Source: Sphingobacterium sp. LZ7M1
GTDB taxonomy: Bacteria; Bacteroidota; Bacteroidia; Sphingobacteriales; Sphingobacteriaceae
NCBI RefSeq assembly: GCF_024296865.1
Contig: NZ_CP101134.1
Coordinates: 2,232,001 to 2,296,000, forward strand
Length of the DNA: 64,000 nucleotides
Reading direction: 5' to 3'
The stretch's first letter is position 1. The number at the start of each line of letters is the position of its first letter. The notes beneath the pieces were generated by a model that made no database searches, was not told the DNA's origin, and worked only from the letters and a program-made list of their open reading frames with translations. Below are positions 51,772 through 61,815 of this stretch, one piece after another. A program made the position numbers and the translations under genes.

Positions 51772-52749
51772 ATGGAAAAGGATGATAAAAATGTCTCAGA
51801 AAAATTATTAGAGTCTGCGAAAGATATTTATCAAGGCAGTTATATTAATGATTTAATTCAACCAGCAAAAGATAGATTAAGTCATCCATTAATATTTTCA
51901 TTTATTTGTTCATTTTTAATTGTAAACTGGGAATTAGTACTTTTTTTTCTGTTTTCAACTGATATCATTGAATCAAAAATAGATAAGTTTTATTTACATT
52001 ATAACCGTCCAAAAGATTTATTGGTTAAACCAGTTATGGTAGCTTTAGTGTATACTATTGGATTCCCATATATAACAAATTGGATAAAATTAGCTTTATT
52101 GAATTCTAGATCAGAAAATTTCAAAATACAAAAGGAAGCATTAGGCCCAGAATTCGATTATAAATCAGAACACGCTCTAAAAACAAAAGCACTTCAAGAA
52201 TCAATTGCTGAAAGTGCAAATCTCGCATTACTTAATAGAAAAATAGATACTCTTGAGAAATCAAATATGGCAAAAGACATTCAATTTAATGAACAAAAAA
52301 CTTTACTTGAAAAAACTTTATTAGAATTGCGAGAAAGCCAAAATATTAATTCAGATTTAAATTTAACACTTCAAAACAAACAAACCGAATTAGAAGAAAA
52401 ACTCAGAAAAAACAATCTCTCACTAGGTGAAATTAAAAACAATATAAATTCAAGTTTTAATAGAATTTTCAACAAACTATATGATAAATCCAAATTTGAA
52501 AAAGATTTATTTCAGGACAGTTTTACTTTCGAAAAAGAATTAGATCCAAAACAAATTAGTGCTTTTATTAACTTTATGAAAGATAGAATGAAGTATTTTG
52601 GTATATTCACTAATGAAGTTATTTACAAAACCCAAGAAGGTATTGTAGAATTCGAAGTATTTATTAATTATCCAGATTTAATAAAAAATCAAAATACTAT
52701 TGATAGTTTAAAAAAAATGTTTTCAAATACGGAATTTAAAGTTGATTGA
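51772..52749 (+). CDS. AT-rich membrane protein with coiled coil, 325 aa
   Basis: The protein has two hydrophobic segments (about 40-62 and 87-106), then a long coiled coil (about 130-230, many L/E/K/N heptads). A C-terminal globular part of ~80 residues follows, containing FINYPDLIKNQ. It has no signal peptide. Codon use is strongly AT-biased compared with trxA and dnaE nearby, which suggests recent acquisition. The function is unknown; a membrane sensor or effector is possible. Confidence 0.6.
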   Translation: MEKDDKNVSEKLLESAKDIYQGSYINDLIQPAKDRLSHPLIFSFICSFLIVNWELVLFFLFSTDIIESKIDKFYLHYNRPKDLLVKPVMVALVYTIGFPYITNWIKLALLNSRSENFKIQKEALGPEFDYKSEHALKTKALQESIAESANLALLNRKIDTLEKSNMAKDIQFNEQKTLLEKTLLELRESQNINSDLNLTLQNKQTELEEKLRKNNLSLGEIKNNINSSFNRIFNKLYDKSKFEKDLFQDSFTFEKELDPKQISAFINFMKDRMKYFGIFTNEVIYKTQEGIVEFEVFINYPDLIKNQNTIDSLKKMFSNTEFKVD

Positions 52750-53174
52750 TTTATTTAAGGTGCATTTTGAAATTGTAGCAATAATAATTACAATAAATAA
52801 ACTAAAATTGTTGGAACACGCCTTCTTCAACCTTAAGGTCAAATATGTTTAGCTTATCCTCGCACATCCTGTGCGCTTCCGATAAATGGAAGGTGATAGC
52901 GTAACAGCATTCAAATTCACCCGGAAAAATAACACTTCCCTCTTTATACTTTAGAGGCAACAATTATCATGCAATTAACTAGTCGGTATATTTTTTTTAC
53001 AGGTTAGCAATAATACTTAGCCTAACTAAATCTTCAACCGATCTTGAAAAATCAATATTGATTTAATAATTTTATTTCTACACTCAGCTTTTCCGCTGGG
53101 AGAGCACTCGCCCAACGTATCACACATTACATTCCAAATTTTCTATCTCACATATCATATCTCACATCTCATAT
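52750..53174. other. non-coding stretch
   Basis: Nothing recognised in about 425 bp. It separates the AT-rich gene from the convergent TonB receptor gene. No clear terminator was found. Confidence 0.35.
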
Positions 53175-55043
53175 CTATAATTTAATGTTATACTTAAACC
53201 CTAAAGTAGCCCAGCGGCTTGGCATTCGGACTGCTCCAACTTCGATGTATTGTGCATCAAATATATTCTGGATATCGCCGTAGATGGTATACTTAGATTT
53301 TTGGAATGATATGCGGGCATCGGACACAAAATATGAGTTGTTTGAAGTCCTTTCTAGCCAACGATTTGCAGTAATAAAATTCCAGTTTCCGGTATGGAAG
53401 CTAATGGTTGCGATAGCCTGATGTTTTAAGCTTTCGATTCCGTATTTGATTATGCTGTTCTTGTAATTATTTACAATAGAAGGGTTTAAATAGCTGTATG
53501 AAAAGTTGAAGTTCAAGCTTTTTCTTTCAGCAATCTGGTAATTGTATAATAGATTGGAAAAGATTCCGTGGGTTTTATTGTTCCCTAAATTATTTGCTTG
53601 GTAAGGTACATCCGTACTTTCACGCATCCAATCAATAAAGTTATCGATATCACGATAGAAGTAGCCCGCCCTTATACTGAGGTTACCTTTGGTATAGGAG
53701 GTTCCGATTTCGTTTTGCCAAGCATTTTCACTTTTTAGATCTGGATTTCCTATATTTCCGGGTCTTTGGTTTAGATACAGGTCTGTAAAGGTTGGGATCC
53801 TTTGGCTGGTCCCACTGCTTGCCGAGATTTTCCAGTTGTCATTGATCAGGTAACTGATATCTAGGCCAGGGAATACCTGCCAATCGTAATCAGAATTGTA
53901 ATTGATATAGGCCCCTAGGTTGAAAATAAACTTCCTAAAATAGGTTGAACGGAATTCAGTGAAAAATCCAAGGTTATTGCGACTATGATCTCCAATGTTG
54001 GAGCTATTGATCTTTTCATGTCTTGATTCAATCCCTAATCCCAAATCACCGTATTTAAATTGTCTGTATGCATTTAATTCCCCTGATAGGCTATGTGTGT
54101 AGTGATGGCTTCTTCCTTTGCTCAAATCATCTTTAAAGTATCTATAATCATCATCATTATAGCGGTAATTGAACCTAGGATTCAGGTACCAGTTTTCGTT
54201 CAGCTGGTGTTGAGAGGAAATACTTGATAAAAATGTCTCTACCAACTCTTCTGAATTTTTATCCCCAGGTGCTGCATAATAACCATTTGCACCAAACCTG
54301 TTGTTCATATAGCCAGCCATCATTTGGATCCTGTTGTCCGAATTTATGACTAGGTTGTTTTGATAATAGATTCTTTCGTTATCAGATCCTGTATTATATC
54401 GTTGACCATTGCTATGCTCTTTATTGGCATATAATTGATGTTGGTTACTTTTATTATAATAAGTTCCACCAACTTGAATTCCTGTTCCATAGTAGATGCC
54501 TTCCTTATCGGTTTCTTCCACTTTGTCAAAAGAAGTACCTGCATATAGATGGGTATATACTGAATTATGTTCCACTTGTTTGGTTACAATATTGACAGCT
54601 CCGGTAAGGGCATTGATTCCATACATCCTGGAGGCAGGCCCACGGAGGATTTCAATTCTTTCGATTGCTTCTAATGGAATAGGGATATTGAGCATGTGGT
54701 GACCTGTCTGTGGATCAGATAATTTAACACCATTGATCAATACCAGCGTTTGGTCGAAACTACCACCATCGATGCCAATATCTGCTTGGGTTCCAAAAGG
54801 ACCACGCTGACGGATATCTACGCCAGACACGTACCTTAAGACCTCATTGATACTTGTACTTGGTAATTTCTTAAGGTCCTTTTGCGTCAAGAGCTGGATA
54901 TTGCGGCTATGTTGATTGAAAGGAATCTGAAATCTGTTTTCCTGAATGATGACCTCTGAGATTTTGGTCGTATCATTCAAGCTTTGTGTAAAGGCGAATG
55001 TAGGTATAGAACAAAAAAGGAATAATAACTTTTTGGTTGACAT
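53175..55043 (-). CDS. TonB-dependent outer-membrane receptor (BtuB/siderophore type)
   Basis: The 622-residue protein has a signal peptide (about 1-19) and a plug domain. The plug contains VIIQENRFQIPFNQ, then STSINEVLRYVSGVDIRQRG, and IERIEILRGPASRMYGINAL with TGAVNIVT. A 22-strand barrel ends in YNIKL. The size and plug fit BtuB or a siderophore receptor rather than a SusC protein. The substrate is not evident, and no SusD or regulator gene is adjacent. It lies 52 bp after the phospholipase gene, possibly in one transcript. Confidence 0.9.
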   Translation of the reverse strand: MSTKKLLFLFCSIPTFAFTQSLNDTTKISEVIIQENRFQIPFNQHSRNIQLLTQKDLKKLPSTSINEVLRYVSGVDIRQRGPFGTQADIGIDGGSFDQTLVLINGVKLSDPQTGHHMLNIPIPLEAIERIEILRGPASRMYGINALTGAVNIVTKQVEHNSVYTHLYAGTSFDKVEETDKEGIYYGTGIQVGGTYYNKSNQHQLYANKEHSNGQRYNTGSDNERIYYQNNLVINSDNRIQMMAGYMNNRFGANGYYAAPGDKNSEELVETFLSSISSQHQLNENWYLNPRFNYRYNDDDYRYFKDDLSKGRSHHYTHSLSGELNAYRQFKYGDLGLGIESRHEKINSSNIGDHSRNNLGFFTEFRSTYFRKFIFNLGAYINYNSDYDWQVFPGLDISYLINDNWKISASSGTSQRIPTFTDLYLNQRPGNIGNPDLKSENAWQNEIGTSYTKGNLSIRAGYFYRDIDNFIDWMRESTDVPYQANNLGNNKTHGIFSNLLYNYQIAERKSLNFNFSYSYLNPSIVNNYKNSIIKYGIESLKHQAIATISFHTGNWNFITANRWLERTSNNSYFVSDARISFQKSKYTIYGDIQNIFDAQYIEVGAVRMPSRWATLGFKYNIKL

Positions 55044-55095
55044 TTTAATTAAATTTTTGCCAAAATTAGTTAAAATGTTTAGTTGAACGAATATT

Positions 55096-56034
55096 CTAAT
55101 GCCATTCTTCTCGACCTTTAGGGATATGATTGATCTTAAGGTCTATACTATCAATTTTGTTTTCTAGGTTTTGAGTGTTGGCAAGGTCAGGCTGTCCTGC
55201 ATCCACCCAAGCTGTAAACCATATTGAGCCGATGGCATGGATTGATTTTTTCATTCGTCGCATGACCATACCATTTAACTGATTATGATAATTTGTGACA
55301 TAGAAGTCGGAGTAGTTTGTTTGTAATTGTTGACCTCGCTGGATAAAGGATCGATGTAGGACTTTTGGAAGTTTATTTGACAAATCCTTTTCAATTTTTA
55401 ATACGGAATCGAGGAGGGAATGACTTTCAAGGACTGCCTGCCAGGCAAAACCTAGGACATCATCAATATAGACCGCCGGTCCGACATATAAACTATACTT
55501 GTTGCTATATCTTTCAGGCAATCGGGTTTCCCATAGGGCATGGATTCCAATCTGGTCTGTTAACTGTCCGTTATAATTACTGCTGGTATGTAATGGAACA
55601 TGGGCATCAGCTACATAATGACCTAAATCAGCAGAGATCTTAATAATTCGGTCAATATCCTTTTCGAAGAAGGCTTTTTTTAATTGACGATATGACTTCT
55701 CGATTTGCCAAGGAACAATTCCACGGCTGATCAAATATTTTTCCTGATATTTTTCCTTTGCTTTATTCCATGGGATCTGGATAGAATCGTGCTGATCCCA
55801 ACGATCCAGATCAATAAAGTGACGTGGTGACTCCGCTGGGTCAATGTAAACCCTTTTATCGGCATTGATGGCATACTCACGGATTTGATAGTGATGTTTC
55901 TTATAAAAGACACTGAGATCAGCAGGGAGGGTGAAAATGGCATTTTGATTCATCAATTTATGCGGTTTAAAACCCCATGCAGATAGGATAAGGATAATAA
56001 TTCCTGAGATGAACAAAATACAACATTGTTTCAT
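55096..56034 (-). CDS. zinc-dependent phospholipase C / S1-P1 nuclease-fold protein
   Basis: The ATG at 56034 gives a signal peptide followed by ...SA-WGFKPH. The mature protein would begin with Trp, whose amino group binds zinc in this family. Further ligands are in DLGHYVADAHVPLHT and GIHALWE. The fold is shared by bacterial zinc phospholipase C and S1/P1 nuclease; which substrate is used here is unclear. The earlier start (56103) would bury the signal peptide. It probably shares a transcript with the downstream TonB receptor. Confidence 0.8.
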   Translation of the reverse strand: MKQCCILFISGIIILILSAWGFKPHKLMNQNAIFTLPADLSVFYKKHHYQIREYAINADKRVYIDPAESPRHFIDLDRWDQHDSIQIPWNKAKEKYQEKYLISRGIVPWQIEKSYRQLKKAFFEKDIDRIIKISADLGHYVADAHVPLHTSSNYNGQLTDQIGIHALWETRLPERYSNKYSLYVGPAVYIDDVLGFAWQAVLESHSLLDSVLKIEKDLSNKLPKVLHRSFIQRGQQLQTNYSDFYVTNYHNQLNGMVMRRMKKSIHAIGSIWFTAWVDAGQPDLANTQNLENKIDSIDLKINHIPKGREEWH

Positions 56035-56147
56035 GTTGGTTAGTAGAGATTTATCGAAATATAATAATTTTAAGTTAAGATATATAAGATTTTGTCGAAA
56101 CATGTTAACTGAAATTTGTTACTTTGCTGAAGTCAAATACTGATTCG

Positions 56148-57137
56148 ATGAAAATATTATATGCTGTTCAAGGGACTGGAAATGGGCATTTATGTCGAGC
56201 TATCGATATTATTCCATGTCTTCAGGAATACGGTCAGGTCGATGTTCTAATCAGTGGCATACAAGCCGATATCGATTTGCCATTTGAAGTCAAATATCGA
56301 TATCATGGATTGAGCTTTATTTTTGGCAAGTCTGGTGGTGTAGACCTTTGGAAGACCTTTATGAGTTCAACAGTCCGGAAATTTGTCAAGGAAGTGAATT
56401 CTGTTCCAGTGGAAGACTATGATTTGGTAATCAATGATTTTGAACCTATTTCTGCTTGGGGATGTTATTTTAAAGAAAAGAACTGTATTGGATTAAGTCA
56501 TCAGATCGGTGCTTTTGATCCTTCGAGTCCTAAACCTGAGGAGTCGGACATGTTGGGGAAATTCATCATGAAGAATTATGCTCCATCGAATATTTCCTAT
56601 GGTTTTCACTTTAAGTCCTATGCATCCCATATCTTCACTCCAGTAATCAGGCAGTCCGTAAGAGAATTGGAACCTAAGGATCTTGGGCATTATACGGTAT
56701 ATTTACCTTCTTATGATGATTCCCATTTATTAAAGCACCTATCACGTTTTACGGATGTAAAATGGGAGGTTTTTTCGAAACATAACAAGAAGCCATTTAG
56801 ACTAAAGAATGTGTCCATCAATCCTATCAATTCGGATGCTTTTGTACAGAGTATGGCAGAATCTTCAGGCGTTTTATGTGGTGCAGGATTTGAAACTCCT
56901 GCGGAAGCCCTATATTTAGGGAAGAAATTATTGGTGATTCCAATGAAGAACCAATATGAGCAACATTTAAATGCAGCATCTCTGGAGGAAATTGGCGTAC
57001 CTGTGATCAAAAGTCTAAAGAAGAAATCTGAGTTGGACATTGAATCTTGGTTAAATGCAAAATCTAAGGTAAACGTGGATTACCAAGACTGTACGGCAGA
57101 GATAATCGATAAAATAATAAAAAACCATAAACCATAA
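56148..57137 (+). CDS. glycosyltransferase family 28-like protein
   Basis: The ATG at 56148 (MKILYAVQGTGNGH) is chosen over an upstream TTG. The 329-residue protein has the GT-B start (GTGNGHLCRA) and a C-terminal donor-binding segment (GVLCGAGFETPAEALYLGKKLL followed by PMKNQYEQ), as in MurG-like transferases. It probably transfers a sugar from a nucleotide donor to a lipid or glycan. It shares a TAATG junction with the FKBP gene. Confidence 0.75.
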   Translation: MKILYAVQGTGNGHLCRAIDIIPCLQEYGQVDVLISGIQADIDLPFEVKYRYHGLSFIFGKSGGVDLWKTFMSSTVRKFVKEVNSVPVEDYDLVINDFEPISAWGCYFKEKNCIGLSHQIGAFDPSSPKPEESDMLGKFIMKNYAPSNISYGFHFKSYASHIFTPVIRQSVRELEPKDLGHYTVYLPSYDDSHLLKHLSRFTDVKWEVFSKHNKKPFRLKNVSINPINSDAFVQSMAESSGVLCGAGFETPAEALYLGKKLLVIPMKNQYEQHLNAASLEEIGVPVIKSLKKKSELDIESWLNAKSKVNVDYQDCTAEIIDKIIKNHKP

Positions 57138-57811
57138 TGAAGTACATTTTAGGAATCTTTTTTTGTTTAGCAATAAGTTCGCAAAGTCAGGCACAGGCCT
57201 TATCAAATGCCAATGATTCTTTGTCTTATGCTTTAGGCCAAGACTTAGGGTCATATATCAAAAGGATGGATCTGCCTATCAATAAGGCGAAATTGTTACA
57301 AGCAATAGGAGATGTGCTGGAAGGTAAGGATCCATTATTTAAGGATGAAGACCGAGAGCAGATAATCCGTGATGGATTACAGAAGATCCAGGACGAAAAG
57401 AGTGCAGGATTAAAGAAATCTGCGGAAGAATTCTTGACAAAAAATAAAAGCAAAGCTGGAGTAAAGGTGACTCCTGAGGGAGTGCAATATGAAGTCCTAA
57501 AAGAGGGAACAGGATTGAACCCTTCATTGACCGATACTGTAAAGGTTCATTATATTGGAAAGGTCCATACTGGAGAAACCTTTGATAATTCCTATGAACG
57601 TGGTGAGCCATTGGACCTTGAATTGGATAATGTAATTGAAGGATGGAAAATCGGTATCCCCTTGATGAAAAAAGGAGCAAAATATAGATTTTTCATTCCT
57701 TATAATTTAGGCTATGGAGAACGTGGCAGTGGTCCAATTCCTCCATACAGTACGTTGATCTTTGATGTGGAACTATTGGATATAAAATCCCCAAATGAGA
57801 ATGCAATATAA
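57137..57811 (+). CDS. periplasmic FKBP-type peptidyl-prolyl isomerase
   Basis: The 224-residue protein has a signal peptide (about 1-20, ending QAQA), an FKBP N-terminal dimerisation region (25-95), and a C-terminal FKBP domain (about 120-217) with VKVHYIGKVHTGETFDNSYE and GYGERGSGPIPPYSTLIFDV. It assists folding of exported proteins, like Mip/FkpA. It is coupled to the glycosyltransferase gene upstream and overlaps the aldo/keto reductase gene by 17 bp. Confidence 0.9.
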   Translation: MKYILGIFFCLAISSQSQAQALSNANDSLSYALGQDLGSYIKRMDLPINKAKLLQAIGDVLEGKDPLFKDEDREQIIRDGLQKIQDEKSAGLKKSAEEFLTKNKSKAGVKVTPEGVQYEVLKEGTGLNPSLTDTVKVHYIGKVHTGETFDNSYERGEPLDLELDNVIEGWKIGIPLMKKGAKYRFFIPYNLGYGERGSGPIPPYSTLIFDVELLDIKSPNENAI

Positions 57812-58691
57812 TACCTTAGGGAAATCGGAATTAAAGATATCTGAAATTGGACTTGGCGCGATGTCGTTGGTGCAAGGTCATGATGGAACGAATTCTTATA
57901 TTATTAAGCATGCGCAAGAGCTTGGTATCAATTACCTCGATACATCGGACCTTTATGACAAAGGGAAGAATGAGGAATTGATAGGCAGGTTGCTTGAAGG
58001 AAATCGTGATAAATGGATTTTAGCTTCTAAAGTCGGGAATAAGTGGAAAGAGGATGGAAGTGGCTGGGATTGGGCGCCAAGTAAGACCTATATCTTAAAA
58101 TCTGTTGATGAATCTTTAAGTCGTCTAAGGACTGATTACCTCGATCTTTATCAATTACATGGAGGTACCATTGAGGATCCATTTGATGAAATAGTTGAAG
58201 CCTTCGAATTATTGGTTCAGCAGGGAAAGATCCGCTATTACGGTATTTCATCCATTAGGCCAAAGGTGTTCCTAAATTATGCCAAGAATAGCCATATTGT
58301 TTCCGATATGATGCAGTACAGTATCTTTGATCGGAGGCCAGAGGCGTATTTTCAGGAACTTGCGGATAGTGGAATTTCTGTATTAGCTCGTGGTACTGTT
58401 GCCCAAGGGTTATTGTTAAAAAAAGCTGCCCAGAAATACTTGAGCTATTCCGTTCATGAAGTTCTGGAGATCCAACGTGAAATATCAAAGATAGCAAATA
58501 AATTAGGTGTGAATAATTTGGCACTTGCTTTAAAATATCCATTATTACATCATCCTGTAGCCTGCAGTGTACTCGGGATAAGGACTAGGGAGCAAATTAA
58601 TTCGTTGGACCTGGTTGTTGATGAAATGAATAAGATTAAATTACACGACTATCAGGAATTGTTGGCTAATATGCCCGAAGTTAGTTATTAA
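57795..58691 (+). CDS. aldo/keto reductase
   Basis: The 298-residue protein has the AKR tetrad in place: Asp in YLDTSDLYD, Tyr in the same motif, Lys in LASKVG, and His in YQLHGG. It reduces carbonyl compounds with NADPH in the cytoplasm; the substrate is unknown. Starts at 57795 or 57801 both overlap the FKBP gene end, suggesting coupling. A terminator follows before the convergent kdsB. Confidence 0.9.
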   Translation: MRMQYNTLGKSELKISEIGLGAMSLVQGHDGTNSYIIKHAQELGINYLDTSDLYDKGKNEELIGRLLEGNRDKWILASKVGNKWKEDGSGWDWAPSKTYILKSVDESLSRLRTDYLDLYQLHGGTIEDPFDEIVEAFELLVQQGKIRYYGISSIRPKVFLNYAKNSHIVSDMMQYSIFDRRPEAYFQELADSGISVLARGTVAQGLLLKKAAQKYLSYSVHEVLEIQREISKIANKLGVNNLALALKYPLLHHPVACSVLGIRTREQINSLDLVVDEMNKIKLHDYQELLANMPEVSY

Positions 58692-58747
58692 AGGAATTTT
58701 ATACTTCTGATCTAATAGAAAGGGCAGGAGGAATAGAGATATAGGAT

Positions 58748-58781
58748 AAAGGTCAAGAATAAATCTTGACCTTATTTTTTA
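58748..58781. terminator. terminator between convergent AKR and kdsB genes
   Basis: Perfect 10-bp stem AAGGTCAAGA/TCTTGACCTT with T6 after it on the plus strand and A/T-rich sequence on both sides. Confidence 0.85.
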
Positions 58782-59525
58782 TTATTTGCTGAAATATTTT
58801 TTGAGGATATCCTGTAGATCTTCGGGGCTATCGATGGCATCGTTAATATGGGTAGATACCGCAGTTTGGATCCTGTAGCCATTATCTAACCAGCGGAGCT
58901 GTTCCAAAGATTCTGTCGTTTCAAGTTTAGATATAGGTAACCTGGCTAATTCCTTTAAAGTTTCAACCTTAAAACCATAGATGCCAATATGATTGTAATA
59001 GGTTTCTTTGGAGAGCCATTCTTTGATGTCAGCACCTCTCATATAGGGGATTGCCTGCCTAGAGAAATACAATGCTTCGCTTTTTTGGTTTAATACCACC
59101 TTCGGCTTATTTACATTTTCCAGATCCGAAAGTTCTTGAATCGGACGGACAAGGGTTGCAATTTCTACTTCAGGTCTTTGGAAGCAGGAAACCAGTAAAT
59201 CAATCTGTTGAGGATCAATAAAAGGTTCATCACCTTGAATATTGATGGCGATATCAAAACCCGAGATGTTATTGATGACCTCAGCACAGCGATCAGTACC
59301 AGATTGGTGTTCTTTTTTAGTCATGACGACATTGCCCGCAAAACTTTTCACATGGTCGAATATCCTTTGGTCATCCGTAGCGACAACGACTTCGCTGAGT
59401 GAGGCGGCATGTTTTACTTGGTTGTAAACTCGCTGGATCATGGTCATTCCGGCGATATCCACCAGCGGTTTTCCGGGAAATCTTGTTGAATCGTATCGAG
59501 CAGGTATTATTCCAATTACTTTCAT
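58782..59525 (-). CDS. kdsB: 3-deoxy-manno-octulosonate cytidylyltransferase
   Basis: The 247-residue enzyme activates Kdo with CTP for LPS core synthesis. Visible motifs are IIPARYDSTRFPGKPL (6-21), VVVATDD and EHQSGTDRCAEV, as in KdsB. Full family length. It is downstream of dnk and trpS on the same strand, separated from dnk by a hairpin. Confidence 0.95.
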   Translation of the reverse strand: MKVIGIIPARYDSTRFPGKPLVDIAGMTMIQRVYNQVKHAASLSEVVVATDDQRIFDHVKSFAGNVVMTKKEHQSGTDRCAEVINNISGFDIAINIQGDEPFIDPQQIDLLVSCFQRPEVEIATLVRPIQELSDLENVNKPKVVLNQKSEALYFSRQAIPYMRGADIKEWLSKETYYNHIGIYGFKVETLKELARLPISKLETTESLEQLRWLDNGYRIQTAVSTHINDAIDSPEDLQDILKKYFSK

Positions 59526-59537
59526 AGATTAAAAATA

Positions 59538-59566
59538 AGAAAAGCCGAAGAATATCGGCTTTTTAG
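59538..59566 (-). terminator. intrinsic hairpin between dnk and kdsB
   Basis: AAAAGCCGA pairs with TCGGCTTTT (9 bp). It can end the trpS-dnk transcript or attenuate kdsB. Confidence 0.75.
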
Positions 59567-59569
59567 TTC

Positions 59570-60184
59570 TTAAAATAAACCGAAGAGTTCGGCTTCTATT
59601 TTTTGGATAATTTTTCCGAGATCTTCCTGATTGTTGGCAAAATCCAGATTATCCTTATCTAGAATCAATAGTTTTCCTTCAGAATAATTATTGATCCATT
59701 TTTCGTATTTCTCGTTCAGCTTAGAAAGATAATCCAAACGTATTCCAGATTCGTAGTCACGGCCTCTTTTTTGGATATTGTTTACCAAAGTAGGTACGGA
59801 TGCACGAAGGTAGATCAAAAGATCTGGTGGTTTGATGTAGTTAACAATGCTTTGAAAAATATCGGAATAGTTTTCAAAATCGCGGGCACTCATCAAGCCC
59901 ATATCATATAAGTTTTCTGCAAAGATGTAAGCATCCTCATAGATGGTTCTATCTTGGATCATGTTGATCTCTCTATTCTGTAGATCCACAATATGGCGGA
60001 ATCTAGAATTTAGGAAGAAAATCTGCAGGTTAAAGGCCCATCGTTTCATGTCGCTATAGAAATCCTCTAGGTAAGGGTTATTCTCTACGGCTTCAAATTG
60101 AGGCTCAAAGTTAAGGTGTTTGGCAAGTAATTCTGTTAAGGTTGTTTTACCAGCTCCAATATTTCCAACAATTGCTATATGCAT
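59570..60184 (-). CDS. deoxynucleoside kinase
   Basis: The 204-residue protein starts HIAIVGNIGAGKTTL, with a P-loop at 7-15. It has EAVENNPYLEDFY and the substrate-side DRTIYEDAYIF, as in the deoxyguanosine/deoxyadenosine kinase family. It salvages deoxynucleosides by phosphorylation. It lies 3 bp after trpS and is co-transcribed with it. Confidence 0.9.
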   Translation of the reverse strand: MHIAIVGNIGAGKTTLTELLAKHLNFEPQFEAVENNPYLEDFYSDMKRWAFNLQIFFLNSRFRHIVDLQNREINMIQDRTIYEDAYIFAENLYDMGLMSARDFENYSDIFQSIVNYIKPPDLLIYLRASVPTLVNNIQKRGRDYESGIRLDYLSKLNEKYEKWINNYSEGKLLILDKDNLDFANNQEDLGKIIQKIEAELFGLF

Positions 60185-60187
60185 ATT

Positions 60188-61186
60188 CTAATACAAATTT
60201 TTTAAACCGATAATTTCGCGAACTTCTTTCATTGTTTTTTGGGCACTTGCCTGGGCTTTTTCAGCGCCCATTTTTATGACTTTGGCAATGTAAGCATCAT
60301 CCTCACTGATTTCTTGGATTCGTGCTCTCACTTCACTGGTGGCATTTACCATATCTTCAGCAAGTTGTTTTTTGAAATCACCGTAGCGGATTTCGGCTTT
60401 ATTATATAATCCATCGAAGTGTTGAACGGTATCAGCAGTAGATACGACATTCATCAAATCGAAGAGGTTTTGTACAGCTTCAGGTTTTACTTGGTTCTGT
60501 TCCGTAGGACCAGCATCGGTTACCGCGCGCATAATTTTTTTACGGATTACTTCCTCGGCGTCGGAAAGATAGATACAATCGGCTTCACCGTTTGATTTTC
60601 CCATTTTACCTTGGCCAGATAGTCCTGGGATCTTGATGAGCTTGTCTGCATAACTGAATGCAAATGCTTCTTTGAAATAATCTACCTCATACAGACGGTT
60701 GAACCTGTTTGAAAAGGTCCTGGTCATTTCCAGATGTTGTTCTTGATCTTTTCCTACAGGCACTTTAGTTCCGTGGTGGATCAAGATATCACAGGCCATA
60801 AGGACAGGATATGTCAATAGACCTGCATTGACATTATTAGGGTTTGCTCTAACCTTATCCTTAAATGCTGTAGATCTTTCCAGTTCACCTAAATAGGCGT
60901 TCATATTCATGTATAGATAGAGTTCAGCAACTTCAGGTACATCAGATTGAACGTATATAGTTGATTTTTCGGGGTCTAATCCAGCGGCAAGGTATTCTAC
61001 CACCACATTGCGTACAGTTTCTTTGAGGCCATGTGGAGTAGGATGAGTCGTTAAAGAGTGTAAATCTGCAATAAAAAAGAAGCAATTGTATTCGTCTTGC
61101 ATTTTGACGAAATTTTTCAATGCCCCATAATAATTTCCAAGGTGTAATTTTCCGGTACTTCTAATACCACTAACAACGGTTTCCAT
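60188..61186 (-). CDS. trpS: tryptophanyl-tRNA synthetase
   Basis: The 332-residue class Ic synthetase has the HIGH-like HLGN at 15-18 and the KMSKS-like GKMGKS at 193-198. SGIRSTGKLHLGNYYG and ACDILIHHGTKVPVGKDQEQ are classic TrpRS segments (here given separately). It charges tRNA-Trp and heads the trpS-dnk-kdsB cluster. Confidence 0.97.
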   Translation of the reverse strand: METVVSGIRSTGKLHLGNYYGALKNFVKMQDEYNCFFFIADLHSLTTHPTPHGLKETVRNVVVEYLAAGLDPEKSTIYVQSDVPEVAELYLYMNMNAYLGELERSTAFKDKVRANPNNVNAGLLTYPVLMACDILIHHGTKVPVGKDQEQHLEMTRTFSNRFNRLYEVDYFKEAFAFSYADKLIKIPGLSGQGKMGKSNGEADCIYLSDAEEVIRKKIMRAVTDAGPTEQNQVKPEAVQNLFDLMNVVSTADTVQHFDGLYNKAEIRYGDFKKQLAEDMVNATSEVRARIQEISEDDAYIAKVIKMGAEKAQASAQKTMKEVREIIGLKNLY

Positions 61187-61288
61187 ATAACTGCGAAGTT
61201 ACATAAAAAACAGGAAAATTGATACAGCTAGTACGGATGATAAACGGGGTTTATCGGAATTCAACCGAAGGCAATGAAAATTGCTATC

Positions 61289-61669
61289 CTAATAAATATG
61301 AGGGTTTTCCAGCAGGTCGGTAACATAACCCAATACTTCAACTTCCAAGGCTCCATCTTCCAGCATGGAAAAAGTAAGGTAAGCCGCATAGATTTCACAC
61401 GAAAAGGTGACATGTTTATCCGATACAATGGTGTCGATGACGCCCTCACGGACATCAATCCCTAAATGTTCCAATTCGTTGTGTAGGTTGGTTGAAATAC
61501 TATCATGATCTTCTCCAGAAGCAAATCCAACAATGATATGTAGGATCAGTTTATCAAACAATTCTGGATTCATATTTCTGAATTTATTGGCATATAAATC
61601 AGCATCAAAACGACTTTTCGCACTTGAGACGATTTTGTCCCAAATTAGGTACTCAGTTTTAGTTTGCAT
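61289..61669 (-). CDS. hypothetical cytoplasmic protein, 126 aa
   Basis: The acidic protein mixes helices (KIVSSAKSRFDADLYANKF) and strands (HVTFSCEIYAAYLTFSM). It has no signal peptide or membrane segment, and no family is recognised. It stands alone upstream of trpS on the same strand. Confidence 0.6.
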   Translation of the reverse strand: MQTKTEYLIWDKIVSSAKSRFDADLYANKFRNMNPELFDKLILHIIVGFASGEDHDSISTNLHNELEHLGIDVREGVIDTIVSDKHVTFSCEIYAAYLTFSMLEDGALEVEVLGYVTDLLENPHIY

Positions 61670-61815
61670 AATAGAAGTTTATAAATTGTTAAAGGTAAAT
61701 ATAACTAATTATCTCTTTTAATACAACGTCACAAAGTCGTTAATCTTATGATGTTTATGCAAACAATTGGGATGTTAGGATGGTTTTAAAGGTAGGTTTT
61801 AAATAATTAATTATT

